Part shown: positions 37,186 to 50,755 of the stretch, one piece after another
How positions within the stretch are numbered: the stretch's first letter is position 1
How the letters are laid out: every line of letters starts with the position of its first letter
From: Plecoglossus altivelis
Taxonomy: Eukaryota > Chordata > Actinopteri > Osmeriformes > Plecoglossidae
Assembly: GCA_036571765.1 (NCBI GenBank)
Contig: BROE01000022.1
Location: 11,428,282 to 11,492,281 of the forward strand
DNA length: 64,000 bases
Direction of reading: 5' to 3'
Position numbers and translations under genes: made by a program
Notes under the pieces: generated by a model
What the model was told of the DNA's origin: nothing
Databases searched by the model: none
Seen by the model: the letters and a program-made list of their open reading frames with translations, nothing else

Positions 37186-40100
37186 CTATGAGCTATACAT
37201 ATGTATGAGAAATTCAGATGAATTGTATTACACTTAAGACGTTTCTTCAGTGTAAGTAAAAGTAATCCAAGTGGTTCTTAATGTAACTTTCAGATGTGGA
37301 TTGTTATGCCAAGGTCAGATGGCTGACTGGGAAAGAGATGGTGGAGTCAAACAGGCACAATGGGCCTCACAGTTCTGAGGCATTAAGAGCCAAAAACAGG
37401 AGATGAGGTCAATGACGAACGTACCTCTTAGCTCAATGTACCATTGGTACATTGACATGGCTCCCCTCCCCTGAATCATCTCTGTCGCCTTCCCTTGGAT
37501 AAACAGCCATGCACCCTCGCTCTCTCACCCTGTCCATCACCCCCCTCCCCTGGATCATGTTCTTTCCATCATCCCCCAGGGAACTCCTCCCTTCCCCTTA
37601 ATAATACCTCCATGGACCCCTGCCTTGACCATCGTCCATCCCAGGGACCCCTCTTCCCCTCCCCTCGACCATACCCCTCAACCATGCCCCTTGAGTGCCA
37701 ATCACAAACTCTGACTGGGATTCAGTGGGATGAGCACCACTCCTCCCTCTGCCTCTGACCAATCATCTCCCACACACCTTCCTCTCAGTAGAAGTACAAG
37801 ACCTGTGTCTCAGACACAGGTAGTCAGAATTTGGACAAGGCAAAATTACATTTGACTTCTTATTGCTGTTACAACATAGACCCCCCTCTCCCTTAACCCA
37901 TGTCATAAAGATGTTACATTCACTGCTTCAACAGGCTATGCAAATCAGGTTCATCTCTACATGCTGTGTCTAAAATCAGATTAAGATTTTTCCGATTTCT
38001 TTTAGCTGAGACACTGCTAACTACCAGTGGTTTGTGTGAAAGATATGTGAGTGTTACCTGTGGTTCTTCAGGTAAGGGAATACATAATACATGAGACGAG
38101 AGATGAGAGGAACAGCTTTCTCTTTTTCATCACTGCGATACACCAAGTCCAGCAGAGGGGCCAGAATCTAGAAAGGGAGCAAAGTGTCACACATACACAC
38201 AAAACAAACACACACACAAACAGTCTAGCACACACACACAGTCCAGTCTGGTCAAGGTAACACACACACTCCAGTCTGGTCAAGGAAACACACACACACG
38301 TCCCACCCACACAATTACCTCAGCCAGAAGTGCAAGGGCCTGTACACTGTAGACGGAGGGTGCAGAGGAGGAAATCATTGTGCTGGCCTGAGCAACAGAG
38401 TCTAGAAAGGGAAGAGAGACCAGAAAGGATGTTACAATGTATGAGATAGACGGCCATCACATGGAAATAAGGGGACAGAGGCAAGGAGATAAGATAAGAC
38501 AAAATAGGGCAAATACAGATGTAAATTATTATCATTCTATTGATGATCTCTTCTTCACAAGGCTAACCATGCAGACCCAGTCTGTCTATCAGTCTGTCGT
38601 ATATATACGTATATATACGTATATATATATATATATATATATGAGCTATGAGCTATACATATGTATGAGAAATTCAGATGAATTGTATAACACTTAAGAC
38701 GTTTCTTCAGTGTAAATAAAAGTAATCCAAGTGGTTCTTAATGTAACTTTCAGATGTGGATTGTTATGCCAAGGTCAGATGGCTGACTGGGAAAGAGATG
38801 GTGGAGTCAAACAGGCACAATGGGCCTCACAGTTCTGAGGCATTAAGAGCCAAAAACAGGAGATGAGGTCAATGACGAACGTACCTCTTAGCTCAATGTA
38901 CCATTGGTACATTGACATGGCTCCCCTCCCCTGAATCATCTCTGTCACCTTCCCTTGGATAAACAGCCATGCACCCTCGCTCTCACACCCTGTCCATCAC
39001 CCCCCTCCCCTGGATCATGTTCTTCCCATCATCCCCCAGGGAACTCCTCCCTTCCCCTTAATAATACCTCCATGGACCCCTGCCTTGACCATCGTCCATC
39101 CCAGGGACCCCTCTTCCCCTCCCCTTGACCATACCCCTCAACCATGCCCCTTGAGTGCCAATCACAAACTCTGACTGGGATTCAGTGGGATGAGCACCAC
39201 TCCTCCCTCTGCCTCTGACCAATCATCTCCCACACACCTTCCTCTCAGTAGAAGTACAAGACCTGTGTCTCAGACACAGGTAGTCAGAATTTGGACAAGG
39301 CAAAACTACATTTGACTTCTTATTGCTGTTACAACATAGACCCCCCTCTCCCTTAACCCATGTCATAAAGATGTTACATTCACTGCTTCAACAGGCTATG
39401 CAAATCAGGTTCATCTCTACATGCTGTGTCTAAAATCAGATGAAGATTTTTCCGATTTCTTTTAGCTGAGACACTGCTAACTACCAGTTGTTTGTGTGAA
39501 AGATATGTGAGTGTTACCTGTGGTTCTTCAGGTAAGGGAATACATAATACATGAGACGAGAGATGAGAGGAACAGCTTTCTCTTTTTCATCACTGCGATA
39601 CACCAAGTCCAGCAGAGGGGCCAGAATCTAGAAAGGGAGCAAAGTGTCACACATACACACAAACAGCCACCCCCCCGAAGTGTCACACACAAATGCACAC
39701 ACGCCCACCCACACAATTACCTCAGCCAGAAGTGCAAGGGCCTGTACACTGTAGACGGAGGGTGCAGAGGAGGAAATCATTGTGCTGGCCTGAGCAACAG
39801 AGTCTAGAAAGGGAAGAGAGACCAGAAAGGATGTTACAATGTATGAGATAGACGGCCATCACATAGAAATAAGGGGACAGAGGCAAGGAGATAAGATAAG
39901 ACAAAATAGGGCAAATACAGATGTAAATTATTATCATTCTATTGATGATCTCTTCTTCACAAGGCTAACCATGCAGACCCAGTCTGTCTATCAGTCTGTC
40001 AGATGTATTTCACCTCTCCTCATCTGACAGGAAATCTAACTTTGACTGGTTGGCCACCATGTTGCCCTCATGCCATGACAACATGAAAAATAAAATGTTC

Positions 40101-43100
40101 AGCGCTGAAGTGGAGCCTGTTGTCTGGTTTGTTTAGTGTGTAATCTGTTCTGTATGCAGTAGCATGTTTTGTTTTTTTACAAATAGTGCTGTGTCCTTTA
40201 CAAGCTAGGCAGAGAACACTAGCGCAGTGTCTGTTGGTGGCTAATGCATATATATTTATTTGTCATAAACTGCTCATCCCAACAATTTCATGTGACACTA
40301 CATGTCAGACAGACAGAAAAGCCAGACAGACAGAGATCCTTTCCCTTATAGTTTGATTTTGATTTGTATGTGTCCATGTGTGTGGAGGGTTTCTATGACA
40401 AACAGACAGCTCTGCTTTAAATTTGGTTTGTGAAGTAGGACAATTGTGTACATGTACTTGTACATACAGTGCATGAGTATACACTGAATATGCTTGCCAG
40501 TGTGTGTGTGTGGTCTTTGTGGTTACCATAGAGGTCGACGTCGGCATCTGCATCGTCTGGTTCCTCATCTACGGGGCAGACCTGGGGCTGAACCTTGACC
40601 TCCAGGTTCCTACTGAGCCAGCTGGTCTGTTCCAGAGACGACCCCGCCACCCCGCCCACTGCCTCCAGGATACGCTGAGTCACCTCCTGGTGTGGGATGG
40701 AGGACAGATGTGGATGGAGGAGTCAGAACCATAGCATCACCTATAGCTCTAGCACTAACCATAGCAGCAGGTCCCAGATGGCAGGTTCGCTGGCTGACCT
40801 GCATGTCCTTGGTGTCTCTCTTGTTGTCCAGGTTGGGTAGCCGGTTTACAAAGTCATTCAGGATCCTGAGACAGATGTTTGACACTGAGCTTTTAAGCTG
40901 TAGCATTTACCAAGCCTTGCTTGCCACCAGAGAAAAAATGATACTTCTACTGCATGTTTGTTTGTAGAAGACACAACAGAGACGAAAGTCGTTTGTATGT
41001 GTGTTTAGAGCGGGCGGAGATAGCACGGACGTGTGTGTAACTGACTGACCCCAGGAGGAGGAAGTGACCCGGTGGAGCCAGGTTGAGCTGGACAGACTCT
41101 CTGAGCAGACTAAGAAGAGGCGCCACATTCTCCTGGAGGGTTTGTGAGGAAACACTGAGGGAGAGGAGGTCAAATCCAGTCAGTAACAGGTGAAAGTCCT
41201 GGTAAGTCTGCCTGAGGCTGCGTGTTATAGTTCGTTTTACCTCTGGATATAGGCGTAGCTGAACTGCAGCATGGGAATGTCTACCAGAGTGACCTTCTAC
41301 CAAGAAAGGAGAGGAACACACAGTTAATATGTGCACATGTTGATGTTGGGGAATTTATGGAACATTTTTGTATCCGAAAGGTGTATAGAATCATTTTTCC
41401 TGTATGGGAGTTGCGTGAGCTGACCTTCAGCACAGAATAGAATGGAGGAGAGAGAGTGGGCTGCATGCCTTAAGTTGTGTGATAGATGTTAAGAATTATG
41501 TGTTGGCGTTAGTTCTCCTTACCCAAAAAGTCCAGGTCATTCTGGCCTGAACAGAGCTGTGTGGATAAACATGTCCTGACTACATTGGCAACACCTCGAT
41601 CACATTTGGTTTGGGGTCATCCCTCTTTATAAACCTAGGACCCTTCCCCCCTAGAAGTGATGTCAATACACTCTATATAAATAAAAGCTTGCTTGAGGAA
41701 GAGCGTGATCTCCAGCTAGCACAGCGTGTGTTAGTGTGTTTTCTTCCTGAACTGGGACGCAACAGAAGCATTTTGAGAATGCACCTTTGTCTCTTTTGAA
41801 CTAACAACTTCTAGAAAACCTACAGGACATATAGAGTGGGCGTGTGTAGAGAACACTGATATGTGTGTGATTGGGTGAGCGACTGTGCATGTTCGCACCT
41901 TGTCTCCTTTGATCTGATGAGGTTTCTTCACCACCTCTTTAACTAGCTGGAGGATGGTTTCGGTGTGGAGTGTGCTCAGTGATGTCACCAGATCCACTAT
42001 TGTCAGACGACATTCACTGGCGACAGGCAAGATCTGAAGAGAGAGATAGTCAGACAGCCAGAGAGAGAGTCAGAGAAAGTGAGTGCAAGACCAAGAGAAA
42101 GATGGAGAGAAGAGGAAACAAGTGTGCTTGTGAATGTGTGAGTGACAGAATGAGAGAGAAATGAGAGCAAGAGAGGTAGAGAATGACACCTCACCGTGGT
42201 CTTGTGTCTCTTCTTGCTTCTTCTGCTGCTCCAGACAGCTCCTACTGAGGCCATCAGCTGTACCCCATACTGACCTGTCAGAGGGAGTAGCAGGTCCAGC
42301 ACACGCTGCCTCAGGACCTACACACACACGGAAAATATCACACAAATGGAACATATCACACACACACACACACAACATATCATACACACAAAACACATCA
42401 CGCACACGGAACACATCACACACATGTTCGCTCACGCGTCAACACGCATGCAAAACCATGCTTCACACATTTCACACCTTGGCGCTTCTGAAGTACACAG
42501 AGGCCTGTTTGATGGTTTGGGGCGAGTCAGAGCCTCTTCTCTGAGACTCCTCCCTCCTGACCACGCCCCATAGCAGAGCCATGCTATTGAGTATGTGTGG
42601 CAACTCCTCGATCACAGCGTTGCGGACGTTGCGGACATCTGCCGAATCACAGGCCACCAGAGACTGACGCAGTGTAAAGCAGGAATGGAGAGGAAATTAA
42701 AAAGATCCATTAAATCTCAATTCAATTGAGAAATTGCTTTGAATGTGCCAGTGTACCGTAGGTGTACTGGATTTGTGTGCGTATCACCTTATGGTCCAGC
42801 AAACAATGGTGTGTGATGGTGGTCAAGCCTTCCAACAAAGTCAGGGGATAGTCAGGGGCGATATTCTCTCTCCTGTTGTTGAGACATTAACGTGACATCA
42901 ACCAATCAATGTACATAAGTGAAATGTATGTGACATGCATGTCTCTCACAACACAGCCCAAAAATACAGTAGTAACCGTGTACAGTGTGCATGCATGTTC
43001 GTATGTACTCGTACCTCTGTGTGGCCTTGCCCCCGTCGTGTTCGTACTGTTTGGCCAGCTCATCCAAGTTCTTGCAGATCTGGGTGATGAGTGGTGCCAC

Positions 43101-46100
43101 AATGATGCTCAGAGACCTGCCCAGGTAGGGCAGCGAGCCCCGCAGGAGCGCTAGCCAGTGGGGGTGCATGCCATAGCCGTACTGAGGCTGCAGGGCCCTG
43201 GCCGCCGCAGACACGAACATGCCCTGTGCCGTGATAGGCTGGGTCTGGACATACTGAGCTGCCTTGATGGACTGCTGGAACAGGACGGCCGTCTGCCATT
43301 CCCGGGTTAGAGGGGTGGAGGCAGAGGAGGAGTTGGGGGACTCTTCAGGGTGCCCTGACCCCCCTGGCCAGATATGGTGCTCCAGGATTATGAGCGCTTG
43401 AAGAAGCTTGAGTAGCTCGATCTGGAGTGGATACTGTTCCTGCCCCCCACTCTGCCCCAGGTGGACCAGGCTCTCCTCAGAGAGTCCCCCATGCTCCTCC
43501 AGCGAATCCTCCCCACTGCCAACCTCCCTCTCTCCCCCTCTCTGACTTATATACATGGAGGCTGAGAGGCAGAGCAGGGCATACTGTTGCACCTTGCATC
43601 CAGCTAAAAGTTTGTGGACAGGCTCCTGGTTGCATCCATTCCTCAGGCCTGATCTATGGCCCCCATCCAAGCCCTCCTGCTGGCCACGCACCACAAAGAG
43701 CAGCTGAGTCATCAGGCAGGTCAGGATCTCCACGCTCCTCACCTGTACCTCCCGGTTCTCTTGCATGTCCCTGGGCCCTAAGCTGAGGTAGGAGGGGTAG
43801 TGGGACCTCAGAGAGCGCAAACACAGGGACACCAGCACCTCCAGGAGCAAGACCGGGGGTGGGGAAGGGGTAGAGGTGGGAGATGGCAGGTGGCCATAGA
43901 AGGCCTTGCCCTCCAGGGACTGCTGGTGGCGCCGCAGCAGATTGGAGACGAGGTTGAGGTGGGAGGAGGAGCTGTCCAAGGAGGTGGAGGAGAGGGCGTC
44001 TACTAGCGGCTGCTGGGCAGAACTCCTCAGCAGACTAGACAGTAAAGTCAGGCCCTGGAGGAGATGTTGCCCCCCGCTGGCCTGAGGATATAACAGCACG
44101 TGTCTGAAGAGCGAGTTGATGGCCTCCCTCTTCTCCCTTTCCTGCTTCAGCAGACGGGACCTCGCTATAGCTTCGAGCTCCAGGTCCTCTTCCTCCTCGC
44201 TCGACAGCGAATCCGAGGCCTGCGTGTGCCCTGACTCCACCCTGCGTAGGCCGTTGGTCAAACCTCCTTCCTCCGTGCTGCTGCGGTAGGGGGCGGAGCC
44301 CGAGCTCTCCGTGGAGACCTGGGCGCCGCTGGTGTCAGCTGACTCTGTGTGGTCGCTCTCCTCATCCTCCTCGTCCTTCTCCACGTCATTGTCCTCTTCC
44401 GTGACCTCGCTGCCACTGTGGGAATCTGTCACGACATCTGATTGTTTGGCTGTGTCTGGATCGCTCTCTAGCACTGCCCACAAGGCCTCCCTATCCACTA
44501 AGGTCATGTAATCAAAAGCAGTATTCTCTGTTGTCATGGCATCCGTAGATATCCTTGAACCCTTGGTAGAGCTTCGGCTTCTGTTACTAAGCAACTTGAG
44601 GTTCCCTGGGAATAGGCCAGAAAATGTGCGAAAGCAAACTGAGTACAAATGCCAACGACATACACAAGAGGGAAAACACACACACACAGCTAGGCTGACC
44701 TGCAGTGAGACTGAGTTTGTAACTCTGGATAGAGCAGCGCTGAGTGGAGGGATGGAGGAGGAGGAGCAGGATGGGCTCTAGGATACGGGCCACGTCGCCA
44801 AGGGACAGAGCTCTGACCAACCAGCACTGGGCTGCTGCACTCATAGACCCATCAGAACCGTTCAGACTGCCCACCATCACACACAACGACCTGGAACACA
44901 TAGAGTCACACTGGCTTGACTGCATGACTAATGACTATAACTATACAATTTGTGACTACAAACTAATGACCGCAATACTACTGACTACAATAACACTGCA
45001 ATAGGACTACTGACTACAAGAGTACTGACTACAAGACTACTGACTACAAGGCTACAGGTAACAAGATAATGTGGTACCTGTCAAAGGAGCGGTTGAGTGA
45101 CATGGTTCTGTTGGTCTGGATGTCACGTGTCAGATGCCACAGAATGGAAAACCTGTTGAGAGCCTCCAGGCGCATGGGCTCAAGAGGAAGACAAGAACGC
45201 TAAAAACCATGCTTGTGTTTACAGGAAAGTACAGCGCATGGTAAATATCCCAGTGTTTGTTCACAGTTTGCTGGGTATCATTGGTGCAGTGTATGTGTAT
45301 TTTACCTTGTTCTTGTGCAGTAGAGCCTGACAAATGATGTCTTCACAGACATTAGCAGACGGCGTCAGGCAGTGTAGTCGATAAAAGAGCTCCACGCAGG
45401 AGATGTGATGCTCTTTCCTCTCTGTGTCCAGCTGGCTCCACAGCGTCTGGGCCACTCGCTGGACAGATGGACACACATGGACACACAAACCCACACACAC
45501 TCTGTTTCAGTGCCAGTGCCAAATATCTACTAGATAGCCTCACATGATGTAAATGCCAGCCAGTGTGTGATTTGTGACTATCATGATCATAATCATCATC
45601 TTTGTAGAGGGGTTCTGACCTGATAGAAGTCGGTGCCCTCCTCGATGACACTGAGCAGGCCAGGGTAGATGGGAGGGATGGTGACCATCTGCAGGCTCGA
45701 GGGGCTGGCATCTGCTGCCTGGTGGCGTCTGGTCTTGTCCTGGATGACCAGGGCCAGGGACTGCGAATGGTTGACCAGCTCTAGCAGAGATGACACAGCA
45801 GTGTGCTGGACATGATGGTCTCTGGATAGGCAGCACAGAGTCATCAAGGACCTCAGCCACTCTGGTAGGCAGCCCATATTGTTGCCTGTCGGTAAAACAA
45901 ATGCAATTAGATACTGTTGGACTATTTCGTTCTAAAGGTCTCCAAAACATGTGTGCTGGTGCGTGTCCATCATTCTCACCGGTACTGTTGAACATGTCCT
46001 TGTAGAGATCCTGGCTCTCCTGCTCTGTCAAGTAGACAGGGAAGGTTGTAGCCTCCAGCAGCAGGTGGCAGGTGGCCGTGAACGCCTGACGACACACCTC

Positions 46101-49100
46101 TGTAATCTCCGCCCTCCCCCTCGGCATGTAGCCCCCACCCCAGTCGAGCGCCCCCGCTTTAGCCCGCCTCCTCTCCACGGAAGGCTCTGAGGCTGTGTCC
46201 GAAAACGAGCGCAGCTTGTGCTTGTTGGGGGTGAAGAGCTCCGCCAGTTTGGTTTTAATCTGAGGCATGGAGATCTGAGCGCCCTCCCGGCCGGCGAAGG
46301 AGTATTTCCTCCCCGGAGAAGATGCTGAAGAGTCGGGCTGCATCACCTCATCCTCCTGCCCCCAGCTTACATCCTCCACCTGGACCAGCAGGTATCTTGG
46401 AGAGACAGACGAACAGGGAGAGAGAACATCAATGATGGTGTTCATCAAGGCTGTCTGAGGTATTTCCGTCAACTTTGCCTAGTGACTTTGAAAGGGTATG
46501 ACAGGGAGGAAGGTTTCACCTGGTAGTTATATAAGCCAGGATGTCCTGCAGATACCGTGTCATGGTGTCTATGCTGCCCTTCATCCTCCACACAGTGCCC
46601 CCACCCCTGGATGACTCTGCAGTCTCTGCCCCAGGTCCCACCCCTGGTAGGAGGTGCTGCTCTGATGGAGAGGCGCTGATGCCCAATCCACTGTCCTCGG
46701 ACCGTAGAGGCAGGAACACCCTTTCAGCCGGCTCCTCCCCCTGTCTGGTTGAGTTATTTGGCTCTGATTCCTCATTGGCCTCTTCATGGTCAAGGTTACC
46801 ATTACCATTAGAGACCTGATGGTCCTTGGCCTCACCATCCTTCTCTGTACACTTCTCAGTCACCTGTATCAAGACCGAAAAGGATAATCACTTGATTCAA
46901 CACCTAATAAATTCTTAATAAAAAAACCTACACAGAGCATGATTGTGTTACCTGATTATGTTTGTCTGCCTCTACGGAGATCTGTAACTCTGCTTCCTGT
47001 GTAGAAGACTCCACCTCCATGTCCATTAAAGCCACAGGCATCTGGATCCTGCAGAGCACCTTGAAGCAGGCGCACAGGCCCTGTCTCAGATCTGATAAGT
47101 CAAGGGTGGTCATGTGACTCCGGAGAGCTTGCAGCATGGAGCATAGCATCTCAGGGAGAAGCTGGGACTGGATATCTGCATGCTGCTCCTGGGAAGGACA
47201 CACACACAGAAGCAGGTACGGGTTTTAGATGTGCCTACATGTCTGTGCATCTGCGTGTGAGAATGTATGTGTTCATGTGCGAGCATGCGCCCGAGTGTGT
47301 GTGTACCAGAGGGATGACATCCAGCAGAAATATGATGAGGGTGGACATCTCAGAAACAGAGGTAGCTGGTTGGCTCTTCTGCGGCTGAGGGAAGGAGTGT
47401 GGGTCAGCTGGATCACTGTCATGAGAGCGAGGGAGGACAGAGTGAGAAGGAACACATCTGGTCAGACAGCCTTGATCAATTCTGATAAATACAATTACTT
47501 CACCGAATAAAGTATTTCTGCAGTACTGAAAAATTGTGTGCACTGCATGTAGTGTTTGTTGTAGTCCTACCCAAGGCTTTTGCAGAATAGCTGGGTCATG
47601 TAGTCCCAAAGGTACTCAACGTCCATAGAGCTCACCAGCAAGTTTACTGTTTTAATGATCTCTGATGAGTTTTTGTTCTCCTTGAACTGACTGAAATGCA
47701 CAAATGGCACGCACAACACAAGCACATTCTAGTTGTGTCACTTTGAATCAATCAATCAGTCAATCAATCCATTCATCCAACCATCAACCCATTAACTGAC
47801 TAAAAGTCATCAGTACATCATTCAACAACATAGATGTCCGTTTATGTACTTCGTAATTCGTTTTCCTCTTCCTCCACAGCTTTTTCAAAAGGTAACAGTC
47901 TGTTCCTTCCACGCAACACGCAATATTTTCAAACTTTTTCTTTGTATCTCAGGATCCCCCCTCTTTTTAAGGACTGTTTATGCATGTAACTTTGTTGTAG
48001 GGAACACCCATAATTTTCTTAAGACTGTGCCCATTGTCCCTGCTCTACCACACACCTGTGTGAATAACAGTCATACGCATGCACGTGTCCCCACTTAATG
48101 GTTTTCCAACTCTTTGTTTTTAATATGTCTCTCAAACAAGCGAGGCATACTAGCGAGGCATATTAACATTCACGTTGATCTCCTTGATCCTCCTCTCACC
48201 TGGCCAGCTGATTGGTGGAGAGGCTGGAGGTGGAGATGTGGTCCTCCCCCAGCGTCTCCCGGCAATACCTGTAGAAAGCCCTGACCACCTCCAGCAGCAC
48301 ACTGCTCAGGACTGGGGGACCTGCGGAGTGTGGCACCTTCATCAACATCATCATCGTCAACATCATCATCATCATTATCATCATCATCATCAACACCATT
48401 GTCATTATCATCATCATCGTTGTTGTCGTCGTTATCCTAGAAACACATGTAGACAGAGAAATGGAGAATGTTCGTTGCTGTCTCTGTTGTGTGTTTACCT
48501 ATCTCTGGTTTATCCAGGAGGCTGATGATGATGCGGAAAGGTCGGAGGTAGCCGGTCATGTTTTCCACGTTGGCATCTTTATTTTTCAGGATGCTGATCA
48601 GAGCCTAAAGACAGACACCCCAGTGTGTGAACACACAAAATAGGATGTTTCATGACTTCCCATCACATTGGTTCTGTATTTACAAAACTAACAAGAACAT
48701 GCTGAGGCTAGGCTGGTCACTTCTAAAAGAAAAGTGGTACTGGTCAGTCACATCTGGCAAATAATAATTATAAAACCAAAAACCACTGAGTAGACTGCAA
48801 AAACAGTCTACTCAGTTTGCAATAGATGCAAGCTATTACATGAAGCAAGCAAAGTAACATTGGTGTGTATGTGAGTGTGTGTACAGTCTTAAAGTTCAAT
48901 CCAGTCAGCAAAGAGTAAACTGTTTTGTTTTCCCCACAACAGCAGCCCAGAAATCCCCCTGAGGCTATACTACACTAACCACAAAACTTTGGAAAGGTGG
49001 GTGGTGATGTACATCTGACAGATGGTTGTAACACTATAAACTGTACACTTACTTTATACTGTAAAGTAAAGAAATCTGTGCAACCTTGGTGAGGCATCTC

Positions 49101-50651
49101 ACTGTAGTGTGGGTATGGTTGTGCTCACCTGTACTAGCAGCTCTTTAGAGTACGTGTTGAAGTAGTTGTCAGTGTGTTCCTCCATGGTGGTGGAGAGGTT
49201 GGGGTCTGGAGCTACCATACCTCCCTTAATGTCTGTGCCTGGACATGCAGACACAGCAAAAACAAACCAACAAAGGTTAATCTGTCACCAAGACATGAGA
49301 TGTCAGATTTAAAGTTTCAGATATGTAGCGTGTTTGTGTACCTAGGAACCAGGCATAGAGGCGTCTGTTGAGGGACATGTCCCTGCGCAGCAGAGTAAGA
49401 GAGGCGGCTGACACCACTGCTATCATGTCGTCAGCAGTCATGGGAATACTGCTCTCCACTGGGTTCTAGTGGGAAAACAGGGGAGAGATAAAGGCACACA
49501 CAAACACACTCACACTAGCACCAACAACACAGACAGTGTGTAGAAACCAACCAGGCAGGTGGCGAGGGGGAAAAAGTAGAGGAGGATCTCCAGCATGTTC
49601 CTCTGCACCAGAACATTGGAGTCCTGAAGGGCCAAGCGCAGAGACTTTACCTGTTAGAAAAGGGAAGTACAGGTGGTCAGGAGACAAACTTATGTAGCCT
49701 GCTAATAGCTCATGTGACTGACTACTTTAGCATCTAGTGATCAACAGGTCGCGGGCAGACTCACCACCAGGCTGTTGTCGTAGCCCAGCATGTGTGTTTG
49801 CTGGCTGGGGGAGGCCAGGCGGTCAAAGTGTGTGACAATGAAGGTGGATGCAGGCAGTCTGATGACAGGACTGACCAACACGCTTCCCCACAGCGCTCCA
49901 TAAAACACCTGCTGGCCAACCAGCAGAGACAAACGCACCAGCAGCGCATCCGTCCTGCAGAGAAATATGCACTAGTCACTTCAGGGCTAACTGTCACTGT
50001 TGCCATTGTACCTTAGTAAACTTGCATTTGTTTAATTGTGAGTGTATAGAAGCATGACAGACTGTGTGTGTATTTGATAGAAAATATTTGTACTTGTGTA
50101 TACCTGTCATAAACCTCCAGGCCTTCTTCCAGGCCAGGTAGTAACCCAGTGATGAAGGCCTGCAGACTGGGAAGCAGCGCCCTCTGGAGGGCAAGGTAGT
50201 AACGCTCGTACAGAGTCAGTAGGACAGGTTTTACTGCCATAGCTGCATGACCCAGCAAGGGGAACAGGCCGGAGCTGCAAAACACACAAACGCACACGTG
50301 CACGCACACAGCATTCATGTGCACATGAATAACACAAAAACACATCAGAGCCTACACAAAAATGGAACCTGTGGTCTTTTCAGCTATTCCCAATTTCCCT
50401 CAATGAGACAGCATATATTGTATATGTGCACACACACACACATACCTGTAGATGAAGAGGTCTTTGGCCAGCCTTTTGGTGCCAATAATCTTGAAGATGA
50501 TTTCATAGGTCTCCAGGGCCTTGAGATGGACGCCGCTGGGTAGGGCAGGGTGAAGGCACTGGGCCAGACGCTTCCCAATAATCAACCTCTTCGGCAGCAG
50601 GGAATACCGCAGGTTACTCTGTAGGGCCTAGAGGAAGGAGGGGGGAGAGAG

Positions 50652-50695
<44 letters not shown>

Positions 50696-50707
50696 AGACA
50701 GACAGAC

Positions 50708-50755
<48 letters not shown>

